The position numbers and the translations under genes are program-made. This document shows, piece by piece, positions 1 through 9,530 of a DNA stretch of 64,000 bases (positions are counted from its first letter, which is position 1; each line of letters opens with the position of its first letter). The notes under the pieces are model-generated. The model was not told where the DNA came from, made no database searches, and saw only the letters and a list, made by a program, of their open reading frames with translations. The DNA comes from Dipteris shenzhenensis (lineage: Eukaryota > Polypodiophyta > Polypodiopsida > Gleicheniales). The DNA lies in the NCBI GenBank assembly GCA_047967505.1, contig CM106538.1; one strand, 5' to 3'.

Positions 1-1036
1 GGGAAGCCTGCTGGAGTCGCTGAATGGAGGCGAGGTCCCTCCGAAGAGCTCTCTCTCTGCCCCACCAATCCTGTCGAACCTGTAAAGCTGCGAGCTGGCA
101 GATCTGGCTAGACTCCTGCAGAGCCTGTGCGACTGAGTCTACCAGATCCACGCCCTCCCCCCAATCTCTGTCCCAAAGACTGCATATGCTGCTGCGCACG
201 TCCACCCTCGAGAAGATGGAGTCGGGAATCCTGCATGATCGGGAGGGGAGGGTCTGGGCTGCCGAATCTAAGGAAAGGAGCACAGGCGCATGATCGGAGA
301 GTGTCGTCCCTGGAACTATACCCGCCTGGCCGCCTCTGCTGATGGCCCAGTCACTGACATAAAATCTATCAAGCCTCTCCAGGAGTCTGCCTCCTTCCCT
401 GCGGAAGCCCCAAGAGAAGTCCAGGCTCCCGTGCCAACGCCGGAAGGACGGGTCTCTCCAACTGTCCCTCCCTCCCGTCTCGAAGATGAAAGAGTCCCAA
501 GCTGACTGCTCTGCCTGGGCCATACCTGTGAACTCCGGGCCTCTGCCCTGCTGGTCCTCCAGGGTCTCCAGGTTGTTGAAGTCTCCTCCAACAATCCAGG
601 AATCCATGTCTGGAAGAATCCCTGTAAGTGTCCTCCAGAAGGTGGCTCTGCAACGGAGGTCTGTGGGGGCATAAATGTTGAGGATGCCTATTTTGGATCC
701 CTCCAAGTCCAGGCCTACCCAAAGGGCTCGGCCAGGAATCAACGTGCCGTGACCAAAAACTCCCTGGGCTAACTGCTCGCACACGGAAGTACAGACACCC
801 CCACTCCTCCCCTGAGCGCCGATCGAGGGCTCCCAATAAGTGTAGGACCGTCCAGGGAGAATCTTCCCGCAGCTACGGGAATGAGCCACAGAAAGCTTGT
901 GCTCCTGGAGCAGAAGTACATCCAAACGACCAATCACTGCAGGCTGAAGTTCCTGCCGCAAAATGAGCTTCCTGGGACCACGGGTGCCAGAGGAGTGAAA
1001 CCCGTTCACATTCCAGGATACGAGGTGTAAGCTCAT
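1..1036 (-). CDS. LINE ORF2, endonuclease (EEP) N-terminal part, runs off left edge
   Basis: An open frame of about 345 codons starts at the ATG at 1036-1034 and continues without a stop to base 1, so the rest of the protein (reverse transcriptase) lies outside the window. Visible exonuclease-endonuclease-phosphatase motifs, in order, are WNVNG near residue 8, QEHKL near 45, GGDFNN near 160, LDRFYVSDWA near 230 and SDHAPVLLS near 255. These match the apurinic-like endonuclease that starts plant LINE ORF2 proteins, which nicks target DNA for target-primed reverse transcription. The start is supported by WNVNG falling at the expected position and by an ATGA overlap with the ORF1 stop. No internal stop or frameshift was found, so this part may be young. 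The family assignment is firm; the subfamily was not determined. Confidence 0.9.
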   Translation of the reverse strand, partial: MSLHLVSWNVNGFHSSGTRGPRKLILRQELQPAVIGRLDVLLLQEHKLSVAHSRSCGKILPGRSYTYWEPSIGAQGRSGGVCTSVCEQLAQGVFGHGTLIPGRALWVGLDLEGSKIGILNIYAPTDLRCRATFWRTLTGILPDMDSWIVGGDFNNLETLEDQQGRGPEFTGMAQAEQSAWDSFIFETGGRDSWRDPSFRRWHGSLDFSWGFRREGGRLLERLDRFYVSDWAISRGGQAGIVPGTTLSDHAPVLLSLDSAAQTLPSRSCRIPDSIFSRVDVRSSICSLWDRDWGEGVDLVDSVAQALQESSQICQLAALQVRQDWWGRERALRRDLASIQRLQQAS

Positions 1037-1836
1037 GGAGAGGGAAGGGGGGCTGCGAACAACTGTCTGCTCGCGGTCGAAGTCGAAGAAGAACCAGACG
1101 TATCGGAATGGAGGCGCTGCCGCTTATGAGAAGGTTTGGAGGGGGAGACGGGGTCGTCCTGCCCGTTCTTCAACACCTTCAGCAAAGGCGAGAGGCCTTT
1201 GGTGCCATGAGCAAATGCTTTCTCGAGCCAGCTCGAGATCTCTGAAGAGGTCATCCCGTAGAAGGTTCGGAGTTTCTGCTGGGACCAAGCTCTGACATCC
1301 TGGGGGAGAGGCCATGACAGGGGAGGTCGGAGGATCACTATCAGTCGGAAGCGTTTGGCGGCGCAACGCCACCGCAAGCGCACGTCGCCCTCGGACCACT
1401 GAGTCTCGAGGAGCTGCCCACCGGACGGGCCTATCCAGGAACACACCTGGGCGTGCGTCTGCTCTCTGAGAGCCTCCCAAACCGAGTCGTCTGTCCAGGT
1501 CTCGGTGCCATCACTGAGGAACGTGAAAGCGAAGCTAGGGCCATCCCTGGGAGCCAAGGCACCAATCCTCCCATCCGCCCCTTTGCGGAGCAGGAAAATA
1601 CTGATGTCGAGACAAGCCGGGAAGGTCCCAAGGTCGGCCACATCCAGGTAGTCCCAGGGGCCAGATCTGTAGAAGTCTCGTGGAAGCTCTCTCTCATGGA
1701 GCTGAGACCCAACTGAGTCTACCACTGAGGGGCTAGCGGGAAGGGAAGCCTGCTCCACTGGTGGTGTAGACTCCGGGTGTCCTGCCAGCGAGGGGGGAGG
1801 GGGAGGAGGCTGAGGGATAGGCAGCTCTGACTCCAC
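1033..1836 (-). pseudogene. LINE ORF1, C-terminal part (frame-shifted from 1908-3896)
   Basis: A 267-codon frame with no close match that I can name. It begins proline-rich, then has a folded-looking stretch with PWDYLDVADLGTFPACLD, and ends in a basic Ser-rich tail. It lies directly downstream of the zinc-knuckle ORF1 frame and ends exactly at the ORF2 start, so I read it as the ORF1 C-terminus. The two ORF1 frames differ, and the change falls in poly-G tracts (plus strand, about 1938-1950 and 2038-2052), where replication slippage or a sequencing error is likely. If that is so, ORF1 would be one protein of about 950 residues. The stop TGA at 1035-1033 overlaps the ORF2 ATG. Confidence 0.65.
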
Positions 1837-1907
1837 GGAGGCGACTGGCGGAGGAGGTGGAGGAGGTGGAGCGGGGGCTGCACACGGCTGGGAAGCCGGT
1901 GGTGCAG

Positions 1908-3896
1908 CTAACTCTGAGGGAGAGGCGAGGGGGACCAGGGGGGGGGGGGATGGGGGTGCAGCTGGAGCTGGGGCTGAGAGGGAGGAAGAGAAGACTGAGG
2001 AAGAGGAGGCGGGGGCTGAAACTGCGGGTCGGGCGACGGGGGGGGGGGGGGGGGAGACTGGGGAGGGGGCTGGGGCGGGGAGGAAAGGGGCGGGGGAACG
2101 GGAGAGAGGGGGAACTGAGGCTGTGGAGGGCGGGCTGCCGTCGAAGAAGAAGCTCTCCCAGACCCCTGGGGCGGCTGCCTGACAGGTCTCTGGGGTGCTG
2201 CTGCAGGAAGGGTGACCTCTGCCTCCTTGCCTTTATCCGAAGTCTTCTTGTTCTTTCCCCTTTTCCTTTTAACCTCGGTCCAACCGCCCACTACCTCTGG
2301 ACCCGACTCCTGCTGTCTCGGCTCCTCCTGACGTGGCTGTCCAGGGGGTGGGGGTGGGGGCGGAGGGGTCGGGGGCGGGGGAGGTCGAGACGAGCTGGCG
2401 AAACGTGGACAAGCAACCGCCAAGTGCCCAAAGCCGTGGCACCGCAGGCACTGACCTGGCTGTCCGGTGACTATCATGCTCTGGGTGATACTGCCGGCAC
2501 CTGTCACAATCTCGATCACAGCAGGGAGAGTCGCAGGATCCGCCACCGCCACTCGGACTCGGGGGGCTCCTGCCGTGGTCACCGCGTCGGCAAAGGTGTC
2601 GTGCATAACCCAGCCAAAATGGGAGCCCAAGTCCCTGACAATCGGGCGCAACTCTGCAGCAAGCCCTGGAAAAACAAGTGTCACTGGGTGTCGAGGTATG
2701 CGGAACCGAGCATCGAACTCCGCTGCGCTGAATCCACGGTACCACGGGACTATCATGATAATCTTCCCATCCACCGAGGTGGGGGAACTGGCAATCAGGT
2801 TGCTCGCAGCTTTCTCAGTGGAGAGTTTGAGCCAGAAGATGCCCCTTCCCATAAGGGCCACCTCCTCAATATGGCCATCCTCTAGCAGGAGAGTGGACTG
2901 GAGCCAGTCCCTGATGGCTAACCTGGAGGGGGAGTGACCAATGACTCTACCGTAAACAGAGGTACGCGCAAAGTCAATGGCAACCTCCTGAACACGAGAT
3001 GACTGTCGCTCTGTCAGGATAACGCGGTAGGCATCTGGAGAGGGAGGGTCCGACTGGGCCTCCGGATCCGGGCAGGGGGCCGCCAGACCGCCAAGACTAA
3101 CTGCAAGCTTCCGATGGGGAGTATGAACAGGCTGCCACCCCAAAAAGGGGGGACGAAGCGGGAGGTGGAGCCTGGGGGTGAGGCGGGCGAGGCGGGGTGA
3201 GGGGGCGGGGGGGGTTGGAGCGGAGGGCGGGGTGAAGGGATCGGGGTGCGGGGAAAAACGGGGGGGCGCGGGAGGGCGGGGGGGGGTGGCGGGGGCGGAG
3301 AGGTAAAGCGGGGGGCGGGGAGAGCGGAATGGAGGCGGGGGGGCGGGTGAGGTGAGAGGGGACGGCGGGTGAGGCAGAGCGGGGGAGGGAGGGGGTGAGG
3401 CGAAGCGAGGGGGGGGGAGGGGTGAAGCGAGGTGGGGCGGAGGGGGGCGGAGTGGATGAGAGCGGAGGGGGGGTGAGAGGGCGGCTGAGACGAGGGGAAG
3501 GGGGGGGTGGAGGCGTAAGGAGGGGGCGGCGAGGGTGAGGTGAGAAGGAGCGGGGGAGAAGGGGGGAGTAGAGGCGAAGGGAGGGGGCGGCGGGGGTGAG
3601 GGGAGATGGAGCGGCGCGGCGGGGCGGGGCGGGAGAACAGTGAGGGGGGCGGGTTGGAGCGGAGCGGCGGGCGAGAGAGAACAGCGAAGGGGGGGGGCGA
3701 GAGCGAGGCGAGGCGAGGGGAGGGGCGCAGCGAGGTGGCCGGCGGGTGAGGGGGAGGGGGGGCGGGGGGCGAGGGCGGAGGGGGAGGGAAGGGAGCGGAG
3801 GTGGTCGCGGCGGGGGGAGGAGCTAAGGGGAGGTAGAGCGAGCGGCGGTAGGGAGGGGAAGCTCACAGGAGCACATTTATTCCTGCCCAATGGCAA
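1908..3896 (-). CDS. LINE ORF1, DUF4283-like domain plus CCHC zinc knuckle, proline-rich ends
   Basis: 662 codons. Residues 1 to about 270 are almost only Pro, Ser, Ala, Leu and Arg, encoded by the C-rich strand of a G-rich tract. Residues about 290-470 form a globular segment with RGIFWLKLS and YRGFSAAEFDARFRIPRHPV, resembling the DUF4283 gag-like domain of plant LINE ORF1 proteins. A C-x2-C-x4-H-x4-C knuckle (CLRCHGFGHLAVAC) lies near residues 481-495, followed by Lys/Arg-rich and Pro-rich linkers. ORF1 proteins bind element RNA in the ribonucleoprotein particle. The real start may be internal, near residue 270, because an 800-bp C-rich tract stays open by composition alone. The 3' end shifts frame in poly-G. 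Confidence 0.8.
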   Translation of the reverse strand: MPLGRNKCAPVSFPSLPPLALPPLSSSPRRDHLRSLPSPSALAPRPPSPSPAGHLAAPLPSPRLALAPPLRCSLSPAAPLQPAPLTVLPPRPAAPLHLPSPPPPPPFASTPPFSPAPSHLTLAAPSLRLHPPLPLVSAALSPPLRSHPLRPPPPHLASPLPPPRFASPPPSPALPHPPSPLTSPAPPPPFRSPRPPLYLSAPATPPRPPAPPRFSPHPDPFTPPSAPTPPAPSPRLARLTPRLHLPLRPPFLGWQPVHTPHRKLAVSLGGLAAPCPDPEAQSDPPSPDAYRVILTERQSSRVQEVAIDFARTSVYGRVIGHSPSRLAIRDWLQSTLLLEDGHIEEVALMGRGIFWLKLSTEKAASNLIASSPTSVDGKIIMIVPWYRGFSAAEFDARFRIPRHPVTLVFPGLAAELRPIVRDLGSHFGWVMHDTFADAVTTAGAPRVRVAVADPATLPAVIEIVTGAGSITQSMIVTGQPGQCLRCHGFGHLAVACPRFASSSRPPPPPTPPPPPPPPGQPRQEEPRQQESGPEVVGGWTEVKRKRGKNKKTSDKGKEAEVTLPAAAPQRPVRQPPQGSGRASSSTAARPPQPQFPLSPVPPPLSSPPQPPPQSPPPPPPSPDPQFQPPPPLPQSSLPPSQPQLQLHPHPPPPWSPSPLPQS
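3160..3862 (+). repeat. Extreme G-rich low-complexity tract
   Basis: The plus strand is almost purely G with A and some C, in irregular GGGGCGGGG, GGAGGGGG and GAGGCG runs, with few T residues. It contains very many runs of three or more G separated by short loops, so it has dense G-quadruplex potential on this strand. It corresponds to the proline-rich N-terminus of the minus-strand LINE ORF1. It may be the expanded 5' leader of that element rather than conserved coding DNA. Confidence 0.85.
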
Positions 3897-4822
3897 TCCT
3901 CAGTGCATGTGAGACTCCTTTGTCCTCGAGATACTGCCATGCTCGGATTGATAGATTCTATGTGGATGACTGGGCTCTTGATAGAGGGGGGACAGTTTGC
4001 ATTGCACTTGGTGTCTCCACCTCCGATCATTTTCCGATAGTTTTGTCTATCTCAGAGCCCCATCTGAGAGGACGGTCTCACAGCATCAGGATCCCCGATG
4101 CCTTATACACAGATGAGACTCTCACAGAGGCAGTCTTGGAGATTTGGGTTTCTCACTTGCAGGGGGTGGCCGGTCCCTCACATGTGGCCACAGCACTTGC
4201 CAGACTGCAGTCAGGTGAGGACTGTTTGGAAAGGGGTTGCTCGGATACTCAGCATTTTTCCTACTTCTCCTTTCTTCATGACTTGGGGCTCGGTCACATG
4301 GTTATCCCTTACTGGGCCCCAGGTGTTTTATGAGGGTGAGCCTTCTTCTTGGGCGCTCTCGGTCCGCGGGCAGGTGATAGAGCCCTGCTCTCTTCAGGAT
4401 GTACCACTTACTCCCTTTAGAGCTTCCTATGCTTCAGTGGACACCTCTTGGGAGATTTTGGCTAGCATTTCCTCTTGGCACATTTGGAGAGCCAAATGTA
4501 CAAAGGCATTGGATGGCACGCAGATACACCCATCACAGGTGTTCATGGGTATTTGGACTGACATGGTTCACACGTTGATAGCCACTTGGGTTAGCATGTA
4601 GGGCCCGTGAGCCTCTTCTAGGAGGACTGTTTTTCTTCGAGTTTGGAGGGATTCTCCCTTTTTCTTGGAGGGTTCTAGTGGATTGAGATAGCACTATCAG
4701 CCACAATCCTTTCTTTTTGGCTCTTGAGCTTTTCATGCATTGCATGGTGTATCCGTATGGAGCTTGCTCTAACGGTTTTCTTTAATACTTAATAGAAGTC
4801 TCTTTTTGCAAAAAAAAGAAAA
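3890..4822 (+). mobile_element. LINE remnant, internally deleted (endonuclease end joined to C-terminus and 3' UTR)
   Basis: From 3890 frame 2 encodes the end of an EEP domain: RIDRFYVDDWALDRGG and TSDHFPIVLSIS align with LDRFYVSDWA and SDHAPVLLS of the LINE at 1-1036 but differ at many residues, so this is another subfamily. The frame is good to about 4215. Frame 3 then gives a LINE C-terminus (WEILASISSWHIWRAKC, then PSQVFMGIWTDMVHTL) ending at 4601. Reverse transcriptase is missing, so roughly 2-3 kb was lost at the 4215 junction. About 220 bp of 3' UTR follows, ending in TTTTTGCAAAAAAAAG at 4802-4822. It starts back to back with the minus-strand LINE. Confidence 0.75.
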
Positions 4823-4824
4823 GA

Positions 4825-6512
4825 AGTAGAGACAATGCTGATCCCGTAGCTTGCCCCATGCTCTGCACATCTCTGTCTTCTTCTCATCATGCTCACCTCC
4901 AATAATGTCAGGTATATGGCCAGCACTTGGCTTGGGCTTCTTGCCTCTGGGGTCCTCTCTATTGCCTTGATTAGTGTCAGCCTGAGTTGCTGCAGGTTCT
5001 TTCCTCTTCTTGTTAGGACAATTTGCTGCCCTATGACCCGTCTCTTTGCAAAGAAAACACCTCCCTTCAGTAAACAACTTGTTCCTCTCCTTAGGAGTGA
5101 GAGAAGAGGGTTGTTGTTTTCTCCTTTGTCCTACCACAAACTTTGATTTAAGAGGGACTTTTCCAGCTTGCTGTGGTTTCTTTGGCTCCTCCTTGAAGTT
5201 GCTCTTGAAACTTGAGACTCTGCCCTACATGAGTGAGTAAGCTGTGTTGGCATTCTCTATCAACTGTGACATGCTAGAAATATGTCTTGGTGCAATAGTC
5301 CCTCAACTCTTTGGGAAGACCACAACAATACTTTTCAGCTTGCTCTGAAATAGGGACTGTTCTGTAGAGCTCACAGGTAGAAGCACATCCCAAAACTTCT
5401 TGTTGTAATCCTCAAGATTCCTGCATTCCCTGAGTCATGACATCCACTTCAAAAGTAGTGGTGAGCCATGCGGTTGAGAATGCCTTTTTGAATTCAACTC
5501 ATGTAGCAGGTGTTTGGCCCTAAAGGAGAAGGTTAGACCACCACTGCATGGCATTTCCCTTGAGGAATGTGGCTGCCTTCCTAATTTTCGAAGACTCTCT
5601 GAAGTACCCTCCATCAAAAGCCAAATCAAATTGCTGCAAGAAGTAAGAGCCTTCATTCTATCTGCATGACCATTAAAGGTCTCAAACTTCAATGCTGCCC
5701 CCCCTTCCTTGTAATCCTTCATGAAGAACACCCCCCACAGTTGGGTTTGCAGGCATAGGTGGCACTAGCTGAGTGTGTGACATGATAGGGTTGCCTCCTT
5801 GCAATCCAGGCTGTATCCCCACATTAGCATACAAAGAATTTGGGGCTGGCTGTGAGGTCATGGCCTGAAAAATGGAACCTCCTCCAAAGTGTGTAGGCTG
5901 AACCACATATTGTGGTTGGGCTTGCTGCCCTTGCTGCACATTCTGAGCATTGCTACCATGCTCATTCCCATTTGGTCCCTGCCTCTGTGGCACTGCAAGT
6001 GGCTGTACCACTGGTGTAGGTGGCTCTGATAGTGGCTGTACCATTGGTGTCGGTGGCTCTGGTAGTGGCTGTCCCACATGCATCTATGGACCTTGAATGG
6101 GTTGTGCCTCTGCCCTTGGCATCAAAGCTGGATTATGCACAATCTCAACAAAGCTCTAAGTGAGCTGAGTCAAAACTTGCAACACAGAAGCCATCTGTGT
6201 TTGCATTATTGCCATAGCATTTGCCTGCACACTTGGGTCAACACCCAATGCAACTGTACCCACAGGATTTTGCATTTGTGGAGCTGGCTGCCCCAATGCA
6301 TCAGCTTGAACATTCTGCCCTTCATGGGCTACATTCTGCACTCTTATTCCGGGGTGTGCTCCCTTATTTGTGGCTCTTGGTCAGACTCTGAGTGTGCATC
6401 ATATCCAAGCCTGATATTATCCATATCCAAAAGCAATGGATGGCTGTACCAAAATCAGCAAAGGCTTTCTCTATCCAAGCTTCCCAGGGACTCCTCTGGA
6501 TGATTTGGTGAG
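4825..6512 (-). pseudogene. Ty3/gypsy-like gag (capsid and zinc knuckle), frame-shifted
   Basis: Read leftward from the PBS at 6515-6531. The N-terminus (about 6500-5740) is Gln/Pro-rich with repeated VQPLxEPPTP units. The capsid part (about 5700-5430) shows LKFETFNGHADRMKAL and, in shifted frames, an AATFLKGNAMQWW-like core typical of the Retrotrans_gag domain. Then comes a basic region and a C-x2-C-x4-H-x4-C knuckle (CFLCKETGHRAANC) at about 5065-5020, followed by KKRKEP. Several frames are needed, so it is broken. The element is cut off at its left end by the LINE tail near 4822; no protease or polymerase follows. Gag would package the element RNA. Confidence 0.75.
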
Positions 6513-6514
6513 GA

Positions 6515-6531
6515 TCCCGGCAATGGAACCA
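6515..6531 (-). other. Primer-binding site, tRNA-Glu type
   Basis: On the minus strand the 17 nt directly after the LTR read TGGTTCCATTGCCGGGA. This complements the 3' end of plant tRNA-Glu (...CCCGGCAACGGAACCA, recalled from memory) with one mismatch. It fixes the transcription direction (leftward) and shows that the repeat at 6533-7902 is the 5' LTR. Most plant LTR elements use tRNA-iMet, so this is a less common primer. Confidence 0.7.
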
Positions 6532-6532
6532 C

Positions 6533-7902
6533 TGTAACCAGCCTTAGAACACTAAGAGCAGTGTATCTGTCTCTACTATCTCACAATGATGAAAATACAA
6601 CCAACTTAATTGATTGCCTTTGTTCACAAACCAAACTCAAAGCATAGAATTTCATTGCACGGCATCATGGAACCATTCAAGACAAGGGAGGCTACAATGC
6701 CCCTATTCAGAAACATAGAGAGTGACACCTGTTGGCCCCAACACTTGGCGCCCCTTGCAGTATTTATTTAAATTGGTTAGCTCAAAGATATAAAGGGACT
6801 CCCTTCATGAGCTCACCCGCAAGTGCAACCCAGCACAACGCCAACCCGTGGTTGTGCTAGTGACCAACTCCTAGTGCTATTACCTTGGTTCCTTTCAGTA
6901 GAATGCATAATCACAAGTAGATCAGTCTGACAGCGTACCAAGCAATGCATTACCCATTTCCAAACCATTACCGAGCCCAAGGCCAACCACTGCACCTGCA
7001 GGTAGAGAGTATCACAACCAGTGCCCCAATCCTCTCCCGGGCCAACGGCAGGGCATCCAACCTAGCAGGAACTCAGTAGGAATGGCTGTAGCAAAGAGTG
7101 TAGAAGGAAGATGAGAATTCAACCAACAGAAAGAGCCTGTTTCAGCCCAAAACAGCTCTAGAAGTAGGATGAGAAGCAGACAGCAAACTCTGGTAGGAGA
7201 GAGAGCTGTCTAGGAGTGTCTTCCAACACCAGAAAAGATCAGAGAAAAGTGCATCCAGCAAGCTGTAGCAGATCAGCCAAGAATTCGTCCACTAGAACAG
7301 TGTTTTCAGCCCACAAACAGCTCCGTTTTCAGTGCACCTTGCACGAGGCAAGAGGAGGAAGAGAGGCGCCCATGAATATGGCTTTAGATTCAGAAAAAGA
7401 GAAATTTTGTCGCGAAGAAAGTCAAAAACAGCTTTAAAAGTGGCCTAGAATGAAGGCGTCCAGGTCCGGGAAGCATGCTAGAAAAAGAGGGCACCAAGGG
7501 GAGGAGAATTGTCGCGAAGAAAGCTCAAAAATCGACTTCAGCAAGTAGAGGGAGAGCTGCAGAAATCCGCCATGAAGAGAATGAGGCTGCTCTGGTAGGG
7601 GTGAAGTCTCAAAACAGAAAGGAGAGCCAAGGAAGGGATCCAGGGCCTTCCAGGGGCTTCCAACCAATGACCCTATTTTGAAGGTTCTCTAGGGGGTCAA
7701 TTTTTAAAGGATGGCCCCACTGAACCAAACCAATGACCTTAGAAAATGAAACCACTCTAATAGCAATGAGAGTTGCACTTGTTGCACATAAAATCATAGG
7801 TACCTTTTGGGTATTAACTAAGGCCCCTAGCCTGGTACCCTAGGCCAACTTCAGTGACAGTTAGTTTAGACACTTCACCATGACCACCACGTCCCCGTGA
7901 CA
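6533..7902 (-). repeat. 5' LTR of the Ty3-like element (1,370 bp)
   Basis: Bounded by TGTAAC on the left and GTGACA on the right, that is TGTCAC...GTTACA in element orientation, the canonical TG...CA form. It abuts the PBS with a one-base spacer. A second, similar copy lies at 8044-9525. The interior holds alternating Ser/Lys/Arg-rich and purine-rich stretches with no convincing ORF. The matching 3' LTR would lie left of 4825 and is absent. Confidence 0.8.
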
Positions 7903-8043
7903 CTGGGTAGGAGTGCACCATCAGAATCAAATCTTCCATCGGATTGAACAATCTAGTAATTAATTATGAGGTTCCAAATTTGAAGGGATTGGTTCCTTAT
8001 GGGATTCCAGATATGAAGGGATTGAGTTGTCAGAGGATGATGG
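7903..8043. other. Short spacer between two LTRs of one family
   Basis: 141 bp with no gene. It contains a short near-duplicated motif: 'ttccaaatttgaagggattggttcc' is followed 30 bp later by 'ttccagatatgaagggattg'. The last five bases (8039-8043, GATGG) are the left target-site duplication of the neighbouring solo LTR. Confidence 0.7.
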
Positions 8044-9525
8044 TGTAACTGGCCTTTGATCAACAAAGGGCAATGTAACTGACTCTATTATCTCACAAAT
8101 CTGAAATACAGCCAACTTGAAACATTGCCATTGCCCACAAAGAAAACACAAAGCATGTAACTTCACTGCATAGCATCATTGAACCATTTAAGACAAGGGA
8201 GGCTAGAATGCCCCTACTCAAAAACATGAAGAGTGACACCTGTTGGCCCCAACACTTGGCGCCCCTTGCGGTATTTATTTAATTATTGGTTAGCTCAAAT
8301 ACAAAGGGGCTCCCTTCACGAGCTCACCTGCAGGTGCAACCCAGTACAATGCCAACCCGTGGCTGTGCTAGTGACCAACTCCCAATGCTATTCTCTTGGT
8401 TCCTTTCAATAGTCAAGCATAACATAAGTAGAACAACCTGACAGCATGCCAAGCAATGCATTCACATATATCCAAGCCATTACTGAGCCCAAGGCTAGCC
8501 ACTGCACCCCCAGGAAGAGAGTATCACAACCAGTGCCGGGAATAATCCTCTCCCGGGCCAACGGCAAGGCATCCAACCTTGCAGAATCTCAGTAAGAATG
8601 ACAATAGCATAGAGTAGAAAGAGAAGATAAGAATCCAGCCAACAGAAAGAGCCTGTTTCAGCCCGAAACAACTCCAGAAGTAGGTTGAATAGAAGACAGC
8701 AAATTCTGGTAGGAGGGAGCTGCCTGTGAGGGTCTTCCAGCACCAGAAAAGATCAAGAAAGAGAGGGTTCAACAAGCTGAAATAGATCCGCCATGATTGC
8801 GACCACCAGAATGGTGATTCCAGCCCACCAACACCTCCGTTTTCAGTGCGCCTTGCACCAGGCAGGAGCAGGAAGAGAGGTGTCCAAGAATATGGCTTCA
8901 GAATCAAGAAAGAAAGACTTTTGTTCGAAGAAAGTCGAGAAAAGCTCCAAAAGTGGCCCAGAATGGAGGCGTCGAGGTCCAGGAAGCATGCCAACAGCAA
9001 AGAACACCAAGGGGAGGAGAACTGTCGCAAAGAAAGCTCGAAAAACGACTTCAGCCAGGAAGAGGGAGGCTGCAAAAATCTGCCATCTTCAGAATGAGGC
9101 TGCTCTGGTAGGGGAGAAGACTCAAAACAGCAAGGAAGGGGATGGAAGGGCTCCAAGGGCTTCCAAGGGTGACACCTAGGTGCCACAAGGCAAGCAGAGA
9201 GGCCACACACAGACACATGTACAAAATGAGGCGTGGGATTTTAATGCCCCTAGGGGAGTCAGATGGCACAACATGACCCTAATGCTTGGGAACCAATGAC
9301 CCTAGTTTGTAGGATCTCTAGGGGGTCAATTTTTAAAGAATGACCCCACTGAACCAAACCAATGGCCTTAGAAATTGAAACCACTCTAATAGGAGTTGCA
9401 CTTATTGCACATAAAATCATAGGTACCTTTTCAGCATTAACTAAGGCCCCTAGCGTGGTACCCTAGGCTAAATTCAATGATAGTTAGTTTGGACACTTCA
9501 CCATCACCACCACGTCCCCGTGATA
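8044..9525 (-). mobile_element. Solo LTR (1,482 bp) with TSD GATGG
   Basis: Similar over its whole length to the LTR at 6533-7902, including the tract 'ttggccccaacacttggcgcccc' near 8245 and the end 'accaccacgtccccgtga'. It begins TGTAAC and ends GTGATA, so the outer TG of the element-sense start has mutated to TA. It is flanked on both sides by GATGG (8039-8043 and 9526-9530), a 5-bp target duplication. No PBS lies on its left. This is the signature of a solo LTR left by recombination between the two LTRs of a full element. Confidence 0.85.
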
Positions 9526-9530
9526 GATGG

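Noticed and set aside
369-836. Minus-strand 155-codon and 118-codon frames inside the first kilobase
   Set aside because: They lie in other frames than the continuous endonuclease frame that has all EEP motifs.
1857-2937. Long plus-strand frames (342 and 156 codons) opposite the LINE ORF1
   Set aside because: Arg/Gly-rich shadows of the C-rich minus-strand coding sequence; no domain, and the minus strand has a clear zinc knuckle.
8524-9216. 230-codon minus-strand frame in the solo LTR
   Set aside because: Leu/Ser/Phe-rich and without domain features; it lies wholly within an LTR and the homologous frame in the sister LTR is broken.
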